A DNA stretch of 64,000 nucleotides from Sulfurovum sp. UBA4779 (GTDB lineage Bacteria; Campylobacterota; Campylobacteria; Campylobacterales; Sulfurovaceae): assembly GCA_002403155.1 (NCBI GenBank), contig DHHF01000001.1:62001-126000 (forward strand), written 5' to 3'. Shown here one piece after another: positions 35,149 through 44,649 of this stretch (positions are counted from its first letter, which is position 1; each line of letters begins with the position of its first letter). The notes under the pieces were generated by a model, which had not been told where the DNA came from, made no database searches, and saw only the letters and a program-made list of their open reading frames with translations. Position numbers and translations under genes: made by a program.

Positions 35149-36033
35149 TCAAATCAAACCATGCAGATACTTAAAGATCTGCAATGAAAACAGTGCAAAA
35201 ACGATCCCATACCCTACAAGTGCGGCGCTCAGTTTCGGAGCAAATCCGGCATTGATCGCCAAAGCCCCCGCTGTGATCATAGGAGGCATAGCCGATTCAA
35301 GAAGCGTCGTAAGCGCAACTTCACCGGTTAATCCAAACATTTTAAACACTGCCAATATAACCAAAGGGGTCAACAAAAGCTTCACGGCCATGGCTTTAAA
35401 AAATACATCTTTTTGGCCGTCAAGTTTCAGCTGCATTGAAAACCCCACACTGATGATGGCCAAAGGAACCAGTGTTTTGGAGAGAAGCTCAGCGTAAGGC
35501 AAAACCGGCACCGGCAAATCTCCTACGATAAAAGCGATCAACAAAAAAATGAAAGGGGGAAACGTAGCGATTTTTTTAATGATATGTTTTACGCTCACCG
35601 AGCTGCCGCTAAAATATGCGATGACAAAAGCCCCGTACGTCGTAAGCAGCACAAAGCTTCCAAACTGATCATAAACGATACCGTACTGTATCGCATCTGT
35701 CCCCACAAGCGCCTCTAGGACAGGAAAACCAAAAAAAGAGGTGTTTCCCAAAGGCAAAAGCAGCAAAAGCGCCGCTTTGGTGTTTCTCTCTTCATTTTTA
35801 AAAAACAGATACACAAAAACCAGCGACAAAAAAAGCACCGCATAAGGCACCATAACGGGCAGTATCAGCGAACTGTCAAAATGGATTTTTGGCACCTGCA
35901 GCAAAATAGTCGCAGGGAAAGAGACGTAAATGATAAAAAGATTAAGGCTGTGCGAAAAATTTTTCGGGAAGCTAAAATATTTTAAACTGTATCCGGCCGA
36001 CAACAAAAAAAGTATAAAAAGTATCTGCTCCAT
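35149..36033 (-). CDS. AEC-family (auxin efflux carrier type) permease (294 aa)
   Basis: Ten hydrophobic segments in two five-helix halves, with GNTSFFGFPVLEAL and the C-terminal ESAMPPMITAGALA typical of AEC transporters. The substrate is unknown; bacterial members often carry small organic acids. Start at MEQILFILFLLS (36033) begins directly with TM1; the in-frame extension to 36126 has no membrane or family character. Confidence 0.87.
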   Translation of the reverse strand: MEQILFILFLLSAGYSLKYFSFPKNFSHSLNLFIIYVSFPATILLQVPKIHFDSSLILPVMVPYAVLFLSLVFVYLFFKNEERNTKAALLLLLPLGNTSFFGFPVLEALVGTDAIQYGIVYDQFGSFVLLTTYGAFVIAYFSGSSVSVKHIIKKIATFPPFIFLLIAFIVGDLPVPVLPYAELLSKTLVPLAIISVGFSMQLKLDGQKDVFFKAMAVKLLLTPLVILAVFKMFGLTGEVALTTLLESAMPPMITAGALAINAGFAPKLSAALVGYGIVFALFSLQIFKYLHGLI

Positions 36034-36242
36034 TATCCCGGCCAAAATAAAATTAAACCGGCATTTTACACCAATCTGTTTATATTTACATGAGCTTGCT
36101 TTGCAAAATGACCAAAAAACAGCCATATCATTTCATAAAAATTCAAATACAAATGGTCTTTTTATTTATTATTTTTCAAAAAAATAACAAAAAGTAACAA
36201 AAATATGCATTTTTTTAAGTTTTTTGTATTCCAAAAATGTGT

Positions 36243-36248
36243 TATACT
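36243..36248 (+). promoter_or_regulatory. -10 element of the gdhA promoter
   Basis: TATACT preceded by an extended TGTGT sits 34 nt upstream of the gdhA start, in a T-rich stretch without a clear -35, the usual look of epsilonproteobacterial sigma-70 promoters. AAGGAG follows as the ribosome binding site. The rest of the 248-nt gap to the permease is AT-rich and holds nothing else I can name. Confidence 0.6.
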
Positions 36249-36281
36249 CTTTGCCATTTTTAAATTTAAGGAGAGAAGAAT

Positions 36282-37634
36282 ATGCCATATGTAAAAGAAG
36301 TCTTTGACTATCTAAAAAGAACGAGCCCGTCTCAGAACGAGTTTTATCAAGCTGCAGAAGAGGTGCTAGAGTCATTAAGACCCTTGATGGAGAAATATCC
36401 CAAATACAGACAACACAAAATCATCGAAAGAATCGTAGAGCCTGAAAGACAAATCCTCTTTAGAGTAAACTGGGTTGACGACAAAGGAGAAATTCAAGTC
36501 AACAAAGGTTTTAGAATCGAATTTAACTCAGCCCTTGGGCCATACAAAGGCGGACTTAGATTTCACCCAAGCGTCAATGCAGGCGTTATCAAATTTTTAG
36601 GTTTTGAACAGATTTTCAAAAATGCACTTACCGGTTTGCAAATCGGCGGCGGAAAAGGCGGAAGCGACTTTAATCCCAAAGGCAAGTCTGACAATGAGAT
36701 CATGAGATTTTGCCAAGCATTCATGAGCGAACTTTATAGACATATCGGTGCAAATACTGACGTTCCTGCAGGCGATATCGGTGTAGGCGGCAGAGAGATC
36801 GGCTATATGTTCGGTATGTACAAAAAATTGGCAAACAGATATGAGGGTGTGCTTACCGGAAAATCACTCAAGTGGGGCGGTTCGCTTGTTAGAACCGAAG
36901 CAACAGGGTACGGTGCTGTTTACTTTGCCCAGTATATGCTTGAAGACAGAGGAGAAACGCTAGAAGGCAAAAGATGCGTCGTATCAGGATCCGGAAACGT
37001 GGCTATCTATACTATTGAAAAACTTTATCAGCTTGGCGCACTTCCTATCACCTGCAGCGATTCAAACGGTATGATCTATGATGAAAACGGTATTGATCTT
37101 GAACTTCTAAAAGAGCTGAAAGAAGTGAAAAGAGTAAGATTGAGCGAATACACTGCCTATAGGCCGTCTGCCAAATATACGCCGATCGAAGAGTATGCGG
37201 AAGGAACCAATGCAGTATATTCCGTCCCTTGTTTTGCCGCATTCCCGAGTGCAACACAAAACGAACTTAACCTCGCTGATGCTAAAAACCTGCTTGCAAA
37301 CGGCTGCATCTGTGTAAGTGAAGGCGCCAATATGCCATCCACCCTTGAAGCGGTGCATGCATTTATCGATGCGAAGATCTGCTACGGGCCAGGCAAAGCG
37401 GCAAATGCCGGGGGTGTTGCAACAAGCCAGCTAGAGATGCAGCAAAATGCTTCTATGTGCAGTTGGACATTTGAAGAGGTCGATGCAAAACTGGCACAGA
37501 TTATGAAAAATATCTACCTCAATGCCAAAGAAACCGCAACGGAGTTTGGACAACCTACCAACCTTGTTTTGGGGGCAAATATCGCCGGATTTAGAAAAGT
37601 AGCCGATGCGATGATCGAACAGGGATTGGTATAA
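36282..37634 (+). CDS. gdhA: Glutamate dehydrogenase, GdhA type (450 aa)
   Basis: Hexameric family that interconverts 2-oxoglutarate plus ammonia and glutamate, usually NADP-dependent at this length. GPYKGGLRFHPSVN, IGGGKGGSDFNPKGKSDNE with the catalytic lysine, and PAGDIGVGGREIG are all present. The Rossmann domain follows (VVSGSGNVAIYTIEKL). It stands alone with its own promoter and terminator, suggesting it is the main ammonium-assimilating or glutamate-forming dehydrogenase, though the neighbours do not show how it is controlled. Confidence 0.96.
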   Translation: MPYVKEVFDYLKRTSPSQNEFYQAAEEVLESLRPLMEKYPKYRQHKIIERIVEPERQILFRVNWVDDKGEIQVNKGFRIEFNSALGPYKGGLRFHPSVNAGVIKFLGFEQIFKNALTGLQIGGGKGGSDFNPKGKSDNEIMRFCQAFMSELYRHIGANTDVPAGDIGVGGREIGYMFGMYKKLANRYEGVLTGKSLKWGGSLVRTEATGYGAVYFAQYMLEDRGETLEGKRCVVSGSGNVAIYTIEKLYQLGALPITCSDSNGMIYDENGIDLELLKELKEVKRVRLSEYTAYRPSAKYTPIEEYAEGTNAVYSVPCFAAFPSATQNELNLADAKNLLANGCICVSEGANMPSTLEAVHAFIDAKICYGPGKAANAGGVATSQLEMQQNASMCSWTFEEVDAKLAQIMKNIYLNAKETATEFGQPTNLVLGANIAGFRKVADAMIEQGLV

Positions 37635-37647
37635 TTATCCATCCTGA

Positions 37648-37675
37648 AACCCTTCAGAAACGAAGCGGTTTTTTT
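37648..37675 (+). terminator. Terminator of gdhA
   Basis: AACCCTTC pairs with GAAGCGGTT (one bulged C) around a 6-nt loop, and the stem runs into T7. A second dyad, CCTTCC/GGAAGG at 37676-37695, follows directly and may serve the convergent gene. Confidence 0.75.
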
Positions 37676-37767
37676 CCTTCCTTTTACCGGGAAGGATTTG
37701 CCGCAGAAGTGAACACTCTGCCGATGCAGAACGGTCTCACTTGCGCCAACCCTTAAAAGAACGGCCT

Positions 37768-38247
37768 TTATTGTTCTTGCTTTACCAGCTCAAGCAGGAT
37801 TTTGTACTGCTCTTTCGATAAAGTCTTGTAAAAAATGTTAATGCACTCAACATGTTTTTTTGTCATCTCAAGCCTCAAGTTTGCAATCTCTTGAAGTTTT
37901 ACTTCAACCTCTTTTAAGTTTTTTCCTTCATACACCACTGCATCGACCATTTCCAACTCAAGTTTTTTTATCTTTTCTGCCAAGGAAACGACTGCAGACA
38001 ACACTTCTTCTTGTGCAGCCTGCAGTTTTTCGATCTGCTCTTTTGAAAGATTCCACGCTTTGTTTTCCTTCTGAAGCCTAAATACCTTCATAAAATGAGG
38101 AAGATTTGAAGGAATCAAGAAGTAATCGCCGGGGAATTTTTCCTCTTTACTAAAAGGATTTTGCCCTAACGGAGCCTTTATTTCATCGGCAAAAACCAAT
38201 CCCCCAAGAAACCCGGCTAAGATCAAACAGCTTATAAGTTTTTTCAT
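37768..38247 (-). CDS. Periplasmic Spy/CpxP-like protein (159 aa)
   Basis: A signal peptide (MKKLISCLILAGFLGGLVFA, cleaved before DEIK) is followed by an all-helical, charged protein. It has two similar segments, WNLSKEQIEKLQAAQEE and KTLSKEQYKILLELVKQ, resembling the LTxxQ repeats of Spy/CpxP chaperones and periplasmic metal sensors. True LTxxQ is not kept, so the assignment is by pattern. A Fur/PerR-like dyad lies ~75 nt upstream. SD AAAGGA precedes the ATG. Confidence 0.7.
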   Translation of the reverse strand: MKKLISCLILAGFLGGLVFADEIKAPLGQNPFSKEEKFPGDYFLIPSNLPHFMKVFRLQKENKAWNLSKEQIEKLQAAQEEVLSAVVSLAEKIKKLELEMVDAVVYEGKNLKEVEVKLQEIANLRLEMTKKHVECINIFYKTLSKEQYKILLELVKQEQ

Positions 38248-38320
38248 TGTGTTCCTTTTTTTTAATCAAATCTATTTTAGGAAGAGATTGTAACAAAAAG
38301 TCCCTTTGCTTAATAAATAT

Positions 38321-38335
38321 TGATAGTTAGTATCA
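38321..38335. promoter_or_regulatory. Fur/PerR-box-like dyad upstream of the Spy-like gene
   Basis: TGATAGTTAGTATCA has perfect TGATA/TATCA arms, matching the outer parts of the 7-1-7 Fur box (TGATAATnATTATCA), in the 105-nt gap upstream of the Spy-like gene. The match is partial, so the regulator is uncertain. Confidence 0.4.
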
Positions 38336-38352
38336 TTATAAAAGCAGGCACT

Positions 38353-38724
38353 CTATCCTTTCTTCCACACTTTTATCACCACTCTTTCCCATGGCGGCTT
38401 TTCATAATCATACGCATAAACAGCCGCTTGCAAAATCTCTCCTTGATCCATCAATAAAGAAAGGTTTTTATTTTCATGCTGAGGAAGATAGCCCGCTTTG
38501 ATACCGCGCACATACACAGCGATTGCTTTGGGGTCATGGGGATTTTCAGCTTCCCTTTTAAGCATTACCGGCTCATCTTTCAGCAATGCAATATACGCAG
38601 CTTCGCCATACTGCAATCCCGCAACCCTGAAAGTACCCAGATGCAAACATTTGGCATTTTGTTTCCAAAAGAAAAGCGATACTGAAAATATACGTTTTAA
38701 AAATCGCAAAAAATCCCTTCCCAT
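38353..38724 (-). CDS. Stand-alone HIRAN-domain protein (123 aa)
   Basis: After a short basic, hydrophobic N-terminus (MGRDFLRFLKRIFSVSLFFW) comes a HIRAN domain: FRVAGLQYGEAAYIAL, VMLKREAENPHDPKAIAVYV and IKAGYLPQHENKNLSLL. HIRAN domains bind DNA ends in helicases such as HLTF; stand-alone bacterial copies have no settled role. Start at 38724 has GAGA upstream and is preferred to the frame's first start at 38763. The N-terminus could be a membrane anchor. Confidence 0.8.
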   Translation of the reverse strand: MGRDFLRFLKRIFSVSLFFWKQNAKCLHLGTFRVAGLQYGEAAYIALLKDEPVMLKREAENPHDPKAIAVYVRGIKAGYLPQHENKNLSLLMDQGEILQAAVYAYDYEKPPWERVVIKVWKKG

Positions 38725-38838
38725 TCGTTCTCTTTTTATGATTTGTATTTTGCGGATAATCAAAAATTATATCATTTTTTCAAATCACGCAAGAAGAATG
38801 ATTAAAAAAGCAAATCAAAAAAACCAAAATAAATTAGA

Positions 38839-38844
38839 GTATAA
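38839..38844 (+). promoter_or_regulatory. -10 element of the lgt operon
   Basis: A consensus TATAAT lies 36 nt upstream of the lgt start, in AT-rich DNA, followed by AAAGG as the ribosome binding site. Confidence 0.6.
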
Positions 38845-38879
38845 TACTCCCCAATTAAATTCCTTAAAGGTATATATTT

Positions 38880-39671
38880 ATGGAACATTTCATCTGGAAC
38901 GCCGATCCGAGCATCTTTACATTTGGCGCTTTGCAGCTGCGGTGGTACGGCGTGCTTTTTGTCGGATCATTTTTTGTGGGGCTCATGATCGCAAAATGGA
39001 TCTATACGCGCGAAGCAAAAGACCCTTCAGTACTGGACAATCTGCTGATGTACGCTTTAGTAGGCGCTGTTATCGGGGCACGTTTGGCACATTGCCTTTT
39101 TTATGAACCTGAGCATTATCTTTCTCATCCTGTTGAGATACTCAAAGTATGGGAAGGCGGGCTTGCCAGTCACGGCGGGCTTGCGGGCGTACTCATTTCG
39201 TTTTATCTTTTTGCCAAGCGCTACAACACCTCTTATCTATGGCTGCTTTCGCGTATTGCCATACCTGGAGCGTTGACGGCTATGTTTGTGCGCATAGGGA
39301 ATTTTTTCAACTCTGAAATTTTGGGCCTTCCCAGCGATGCGCCGTGGGCGGTTGTGTTTGCCCGCGTTGACATGATTCCGCGCCATCCGGTGCAGCTTTA
39401 TGAAGCGGCAAGCTACTTTATCATTTTTTTAATTCTTCTGGGCATCTACAAAAAAGTCAGCCCCGATTTTGCCACAAAGATCCTGCCCGGAACATTTTTG
39501 ATTTTATTGTTTAGCGTACGTTTTCTTCTCGAATATACCAAAACACGACAAGAAGACTACATCATCAATCTGCCCTTTACCACTGGACAACTTTTAAGCA
39601 TTCCCTATATCATCGCGGGCATTATCTGGATCGCATTGGCACTAGGCGCCTCTAGGAACAAAAGCGCATGA
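38880..39671 (+). CDS. lgt: Prolipoprotein diacylglyceryl transferase (263 aa)
   Basis: Integral membrane enzyme that attaches diacylglycerol to the lipobox cysteine. LRWYGVLFVGSFFVG, GARLAHCLFYEP, EGGLASHGGL and RIGNFFNSEILGLPSD are the family's conserved stretches. Seven membrane segments. It overlaps the activase gene by 4 nt, so a housekeeping gene is translationally coupled to an unrelated enzyme system. Confidence 0.96.
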   Translation: MEHFIWNADPSIFTFGALQLRWYGVLFVGSFFVGLMIAKWIYTREAKDPSVLDNLLMYALVGAVIGARLAHCLFYEPEHYLSHPVEILKVWEGGLASHGGLAGVLISFYLFAKRYNTSYLWLLSRIAIPGALTAMFVRIGNFFNSEILGLPSDAPWAVVFARVDMIPRHPVQLYEAASYFIIFLILLGIYKKVSPDFATKILPGTFLILLFSVRFLLEYTKTRQEDYIINLPFTTGQLLSIPYIIAGIIWIALALGASRNKSA

Positions 39672-42600
39672 GCATTCCTCTGCCGCCTCCCTTCTATGCT
39701 CTAGGTATCGATGTAGGCTCCACAACAGTCAAATATGTGCTGTGTGATAAGGATTTCAACATCCTCTCTAAAGCTTACACCCCGCACAATACCAAACAAG
39801 CCGCTACGCTTCTGGCGCTGCTGGAAGAACTTTCAAATACTTATCCCCAAGCCTATCGTGCGATAAAAAAAGTCTATATCACCGGTTCGGGTGCAAGCCG
39901 TATCGCGCCGACGCTGAATGCACAATTCATACAAGAAGTCAATGCAGTTGTCTTGGCCGTCGAACATTTGCATCCCGAAGTCAACTCCGTCATAGAGCTC
40001 GGAGGGCAGGATGCCAAAATGATCCATTTCAAAGAAGGAGAGAATGGCAAAAAAACCGTACTGACCTCGATGAACGACAAATGTGCTTCTGGAACAGGAG
40101 CTACTATCGAAAAATGTACGATGAAAGTGGGCTTGGAGGCAGAAGCATTGCAGCAGCTCTCTTTTGACGCAGCCAAGCTGCATCATGTGGCGGCCAAATG
40201 CGGTGTATTTGCAGAAACAGACATCGTTAATCTGGTAAAAAACTCGATTCCTCCCCATGAGATCATGAATTCGCTCGCTGATGCGATCGTGATGCAAAAC
40301 CTTACCGTGCTCACAAGAGGCAACACCCTCATGCCGAAAGTATTGCTTTTGGGAGGGCCGAACACCTATCTTCCTTTTTTGCAGGAATGCTGGCGCAAAC
40401 GCATCAGCGAAATATGGGACGAAAGAAACATAGCCTATGACAAAAGCGAACTCCAATCGCTGATCATCGTTCCTCAAAATGCACAATACTATGCTGCCTT
40501 GGGCGCAGTGATCTTTGGGGAAGGCGCATCAAACCATCATCAGGCTTTCAGCGGGCTTACAGCCCTCAAAACACTTGTCGATACGGGAAGCAAAGGAGCC
40601 GGCATCCATGCCGACACTCCGCTTTGGCACTCCAAAGAAGAGCTTGAAACCTTCAAAGCAACATACGCCATTCCCGTATTTGCCCCTCCCCTGCTGACCC
40701 AAAAAACAACCTGTTATCTAGGCATCGACGGGGGATCAACCAGCTCCAAAGCCGTACTTGTCGACGAGAAAGGAAGATTGCTTCTGAAAGTTTATCAGCT
40801 GTCCAGGGGCAATCCCATACAAGATACCCTTGAGCTCCTAAAACAGATCAAAGCACACGATACGCATCAATTGTACGATATCAAAGGCTTGGGAGTAACT
40901 GGGTATGCTGCCGACGTGCTTGAAGGTGCGCTTAGGGCCGATGCCAACATCGTAGAGACCATTGCCCACATGAAAAGCGCCCAGGCAGCCTTTGGAAACA
41001 GCATCGATGTCATTTGCGATATCGGAGGGCAGGATATCAAAGTGTTATTCATGGAAAACGGCATGATGAAAAATTTCCGCCTCTCCAATCAATGCAGCGC
41101 AGGCAACGGTACGCTGCTTCAAAGCATGGCAAAACAATTCGGTGTTGCGATCGAAGCGTTTGCCGATGTTGCTTTTGCAGCAACCCAATCACCAAAATTC
41201 AACTATGGCTGTGCAGTATTTCTTGACACCGATAGAGTCAATTTCCAAAAAGAAGGCTACAGCAAAGAAGAGCTTTTTGCAGGTATCGCCAAGGTTTTGC
41301 CTAAAAATGTTTGGCAATATGTCGTGCAAACGCAAAACCTTGCCGCGCTGGGAAAACATTTTGTCCTTCAAGGAGGAACCCAATACAACCAAGCCGCCTT
41401 GAAAGCCCAAGTAGATTATATCAAAAACGCTGTCCCCCACGCCAAAATAGACGTACACCCCTATCCGGGAGAAGCCGGAGCCTACGGAGCGGCGATAGAA
41501 GCGCGCCATAGGATACAAGAGCGGGGATATGGTACTTTTGTAGGCATAGATGAAGCGCTGCAGCTCACCTATACTTCTCGGACGGATGAGAGTACGCGAT
41601 GCCATTTTTGCTCCATCAACTGTTCTCGCACTTTTATAGATACCCAAACCCCGCACTCATCAAGCTTTCGCTATATAGCGGGTTTTGCCTGCGAAAACGG
41701 TACCGTCGAATCCGCACAGGATCTTCTTTCGATCAAAAACCAAAGAAAAGCGCTGCAAAGCAAAGTGCCCAACCTTGTCAAAAAAGAATCCCACGCCCTC
41801 TTTGCACCGACCTACACGCTTGATGTAAAACCCACCGCAAAAGAGATCATCTATGAAGAGCAAATCAAAGTAACGCTTAAGGGATGGGGCCCGACTCTGA
41901 GAAAAACGATTGCAAGAAAGTTTGAAACCGGCCGCCCGGAAGATAAATCTTACAGACAGATGCTTCACATCGCCATTCCCAAAGTACTCAATGTGTATAG
42001 CCTGGCACCTTTTTTGCGCACCTATCTTGAAGCGCTTGGCCTTGATCCGCTTCATATTCAATTTTCAGGATTTTCCAATGAAGATATGTTTCTAGAAGGC
42101 GCCAAATACGGCTCCGTGGATGCCTGCTATCCCGCAAAAGTAGCGCAAGCGCATGTCTATGCTTTGATGTTTGGCAAAAAATTTTCCAAAAAACAGTTTG
42201 ACTATCTTTGGTTTCCCTCCGTAACCGAACTTTCAGGATATGTAACGCATACAACCGGCCTGACAGCATGTCCCGTTGTTTCCGGCACTCCGAAAGTTGT
42301 CTATGCGGCATTTGTAAAAGAAAAAAATATATTTGAGGAAAAAGGGATACGATACATTGATGATGCCCTTAGTTTTTCTGATCCGGCCCTGCTAAAAAAA
42401 CAGCTTTTTGGCACATGGGGGCACAAACTTCGCATCACCAAAGACGAAAATAATTGGGCGGTAGCACAAGCGCTTAAAGCACTTAAAAACAATGAAGAGG
42501 CTTTGATGAACGAAGGGCGCGCCATTTTGGAAGAGGCAGAACAAAACAATCAAGTCGTGCTTTTGCTCTTGGGCCGCCCCTACCATACCGACCCGGGGCT

Positions 42601-43102
42601 CAACCACGAAGTGCTTGATGCGTTCCAGTCGCACGGGTACAAGATCCTTTCCATGCGGTCCATACCCAAAGACGAGACTTATCTTCGTACCTATTTTCAG
42701 GAGGATTTAACACAAGGGTTTATCAGAGATGTTTTTGATATCAAAGATGTATGGCCGGAAAATTTTTCTACCAACTCGGCACAAAAAGTATGGGCGGCAA
42801 AATTTGCAGCACGCCACCCCAATGTGGCCGTTATCGACCTCTCCAGCTTCAAATGCGGGCACGATGCGCCTACGTATGCCATGATCGATAAGATATTGGG
42901 CAGCAGCCACACCCCTCATCTTACCTTGCATGATATCGATGCCAACAAGCCCGGAGGATCCATAAAAATACGCGTAAAGACATTTATCTATACCCTGGAG
43001 CAATATCAAAAAACACTGGGAGGAGATACAGTGATAAACAAAGATACTATGTTTTCAAAAGACGATGCCTCCTACGAAACCGTCAAAGAGGAGATACGAT
43101 GA
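39668..43102 (+). CDS. Double BadF/BcrA-type activase ATPase with DUF2229 region (1144 aa)
   Basis: Two ASKHA ATPase domains stand in tandem: the first with GIDVGSTTVKYVLCD (~13-27), CASGTGATIEKC and AAKCGVFAETDIVNL; the second with GIDGGSTSSKAVLVD (~352) and NQCSAGNGTLLQ plus NYGCAVFLDTDR. Each keeps both cysteines that bind the bridging [4Fe-4S] cluster in such activators. CHFCSINC (~645) adds a possible cluster site. The rest is a DUF2229/HGD-D-like region ending with LLGRPYHTDPGLNHEV and SFKCGHDAPTYAM. Such proteins drive ATP-dependent electron transfer to a low-potential partner, here most likely the next gene. The substrate is unknown. Confidence 0.85.
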   Translation: MSIPLPPPFYALGIDVGSTTVKYVLCDKDFNILSKAYTPHNTKQAATLLALLEELSNTYPQAYRAIKKVYITGSGASRIAPTLNAQFIQEVNAVVLAVEHLHPEVNSVIELGGQDAKMIHFKEGENGKKTVLTSMNDKCASGTGATIEKCTMKVGLEAEALQQLSFDAAKLHHVAAKCGVFAETDIVNLVKNSIPPHEIMNSLADAIVMQNLTVLTRGNTLMPKVLLLGGPNTYLPFLQECWRKRISEIWDERNIAYDKSELQSLIIVPQNAQYYAALGAVIFGEGASNHHQAFSGLTALKTLVDTGSKGAGIHADTPLWHSKEELETFKATYAIPVFAPPLLTQKTTCYLGIDGGSTSSKAVLVDEKGRLLLKVYQLSRGNPIQDTLELLKQIKAHDTHQLYDIKGLGVTGYAADVLEGALRADANIVETIAHMKSAQAAFGNSIDVICDIGGQDIKVLFMENGMMKNFRLSNQCSAGNGTLLQSMAKQFGVAIEAFADVAFAATQSPKFNYGCAVFLDTDRVNFQKEGYSKEELFAGIAKVLPKNVWQYVVQTQNLAALGKHFVLQGGTQYNQAALKAQVDYIKNAVPHAKIDVHPYPGEAGAYGAAIEARHRIQERGYGTFVGIDEALQLTYTSRTDESTRCHFCSINCSRTFIDTQTPHSSSFRYIAGFACENGTVESAQDLLSIKNQRKALQSKVPNLVKKESHALFAPTYTLDVKPTAKEIIYEEQIKVTLKGWGPTLRKTIARKFETGRPEDKSYRQMLHIAIPKVLNVYSLAPFLRTYLEALGLDPLHIQFSGFSNEDMFLEGAKYGSVDACYPAKVAQAHVYALMFGKKFSKKQFDYLWFPSVTELSGYVTHTTGLTACPVVSGTPKVVYAAFVKEKNIFEEKGIRYIDDALSFSDPALLKKQLFGTWGHKLRITKDENNWAVAQALKALKNNEEALMNEGRAILEEAEQNNQVVLLLLGRPYHTDPGLNHEVLDAFQSHGYKILSMRSIPKDETYLRTYFQEDLTQGFIRDVFDIKDVWPENFSTNSAQKVWAAKFAARHPNVAVIDLSSFKCGHDAPTYAMIDKILGSSHTPHLTLHDIDANKPGGSIKIRVKTFIYTLEQYQKTLGGDTVINKDTMFSKDDASYETVKEEIR

Positions 43103-44622
43103 GTGCTTCATTTTCATGCAACGCTTTTAAACCCGGCAACAATCCTGACAATCTTCACTTTATCCGCCAAGAAAAAAGCCAATGGAGAGACCACACCGAC
43201 TATACCTTTACTCCGGACGAGAAAGCTGAGGCAACCATTCTTTTTGGGGGGTTGACGCTGCTTCAGGACAAACTAATCGCCTCAGCGCTGCATTCTTTGG
43301 GAGAAAGGTATGTAGCCATACCGAATCCGGACTTTGAGTCGTTTCGGCTAGGCAAAGCGTTCGGAAACCGCGGACAGTGCAATCCGACCTATTTTAACGT
43401 AGGCAACCTCATCAAGCACCTCCAAACCCTTCAAAAAGAAAAAGGCCTCAGCAGTGAGGAGATCATCAAAAAATACCTTTTTGTAACAGCCGGAGGATGC
43501 GGGCCCTGCCGTTTTGGGATGTACATCACCGAATACCGCAAAGCGCTCCGCGATGCAGGGTTCGAAGGTTTCAGGATCATGAGTTTTGAGCACAATAAAG
43601 GTATTTTTCAGGCCCTTGGCGATCAAAGCGCGATCAATTTTTCTCCCACTTTTTTTATCACTCTTGCCAAAGCGGTCATCATCGGAGATATCATCAATCT
43701 GCTAGGCTACAAAATGCGTCCCTATGAACTCGAAAAAGGCGCAACCGACAAGGCGATCGAGCAATGCAGAGAGATCATATCCAAAGCGTTTATACATAAA
43801 AAAAATCTCATCAAAGCGATGTACAAGTGCAGAAAAGTCCTTAAAACGGTTGCCCTCAACCGGCTCCGGCCTAAACCCAAAGTAATGATCATCGGCGAAT
43901 TTTGGGCGGCCATGACCGAAGGAGACGGCAATTACAATCTGCACCGTTTTTTGGAAGAAGAAGGTGCAGAATGCATCCCCCAGCCCCTCATTAACCGGCT
44001 GATGCTCAGCATTTGGGAAGCGGAATTTACCCTCAATCAAACTCTGGACATAGAAAAACCGGGCCAAAAAAAGATTGATTTTTCAAATCTCAAAAACAAA
44101 CTGCTTGTCAATGCGGCCAAAGTCGCACTCAAGACGCATTTTACTCTCTATTCCAAAGCGATAGGACTTTATGATTTTACATTGCCCGACATCCAAAAAC
44201 TGGCCGACCTGAGCAAAGCATACTATCCTATCGAGTCAAGCGGAGGCGAAGGCCACATGGAGGTAGCCCACCTCATCGAAAGCGCCAAAGAAAATCTTGC
44301 CCATCTGGTCATCTCTGTCAAGCCATTTGGCTGTATGCCCTCTTCGTGTGTTTCGGACGGAATCCAGTCTCTCGTTGCCGGCCGCTTTCCTTCGGCCAAT
44401 TTTCTTGCCATAGAAACTTCCGGAGAAGGTGCGGCAAACTTCTACTCGAGGGTGCAAATGGCATTGTTCAAAGCCAAACAAGCAGCCAAAGAAGAATTTG
44501 AATCGTTGGATATGCCCGCTTTTATTCCCCCAAAAGTGCACTGCTATCTTTATCAACCCAAAACAGGAAAAGCCGGCAGCGCTGCAAATATAGTGCAAAG
44601 CATCGCCCCAAAAAGGCTTTAA
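43099..44622 (+). CDS. 2-hydroxyacyl-CoA dehydratase-like (HGD-D) Fe-S protein (507 aa)
   Basis: Partner of the double activase, overlapping it by 4 nt. Conserved-looking cysteines occur in RGQCNPTYFNVGN, AGGCGPCRFGMYITEYR and FGCMPSSCVSDGIQS, the kind of spacing that binds cubane clusters in HgdB and double-cubane-cluster proteins. In many anaerobes a related protein is fused to the activase; here it is separate. No CoA-transferase or second dehydratase subunit is nearby, so a classical 2-hydroxyacyl-CoA dehydratase is unlikely. A small-molecule reductase is my inference. Confidence 0.82.
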   Translation: MSASFSCNAFKPGNNPDNLHFIRQEKSQWRDHTDYTFTPDEKAEATILFGGLTLLQDKLIASALHSLGERYVAIPNPDFESFRLGKAFGNRGQCNPTYFNVGNLIKHLQTLQKEKGLSSEEIIKKYLFVTAGGCGPCRFGMYITEYRKALRDAGFEGFRIMSFEHNKGIFQALGDQSAINFSPTFFITLAKAVIIGDIINLLGYKMRPYELEKGATDKAIEQCREIISKAFIHKKNLIKAMYKCRKVLKTVALNRLRPKPKVMIIGEFWAAMTEGDGNYNLHRFLEEEGAECIPQPLINRLMLSIWEAEFTLNQTLDIEKPGQKKIDFSNLKNKLLVNAAKVALKTHFTLYSKAIGLYDFTLPDIQKLADLSKAYYPIESSGGEGHMEVAHLIESAKENLAHLVISVKPFGCMPSSCVSDGIQSLVAGRFPSANFLAIETSGEGAANFYSRVQMALFKAKQAAKEEFESLDMPAFIPPKVHCYLYQPKTGKAGSAANIVQSIAPKRL

Positions 44623-44649
44623 GCTCTCTTTGGGGCCATGATAATCCTA

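Noticed and set aside
39668..44622. Classical 2-hydroxyglutaryl-CoA dehydratase system
   Set aside because: The activator is a double-domain giant, and there is no HgdA/HgdB pair or CoA-transferase nearby.
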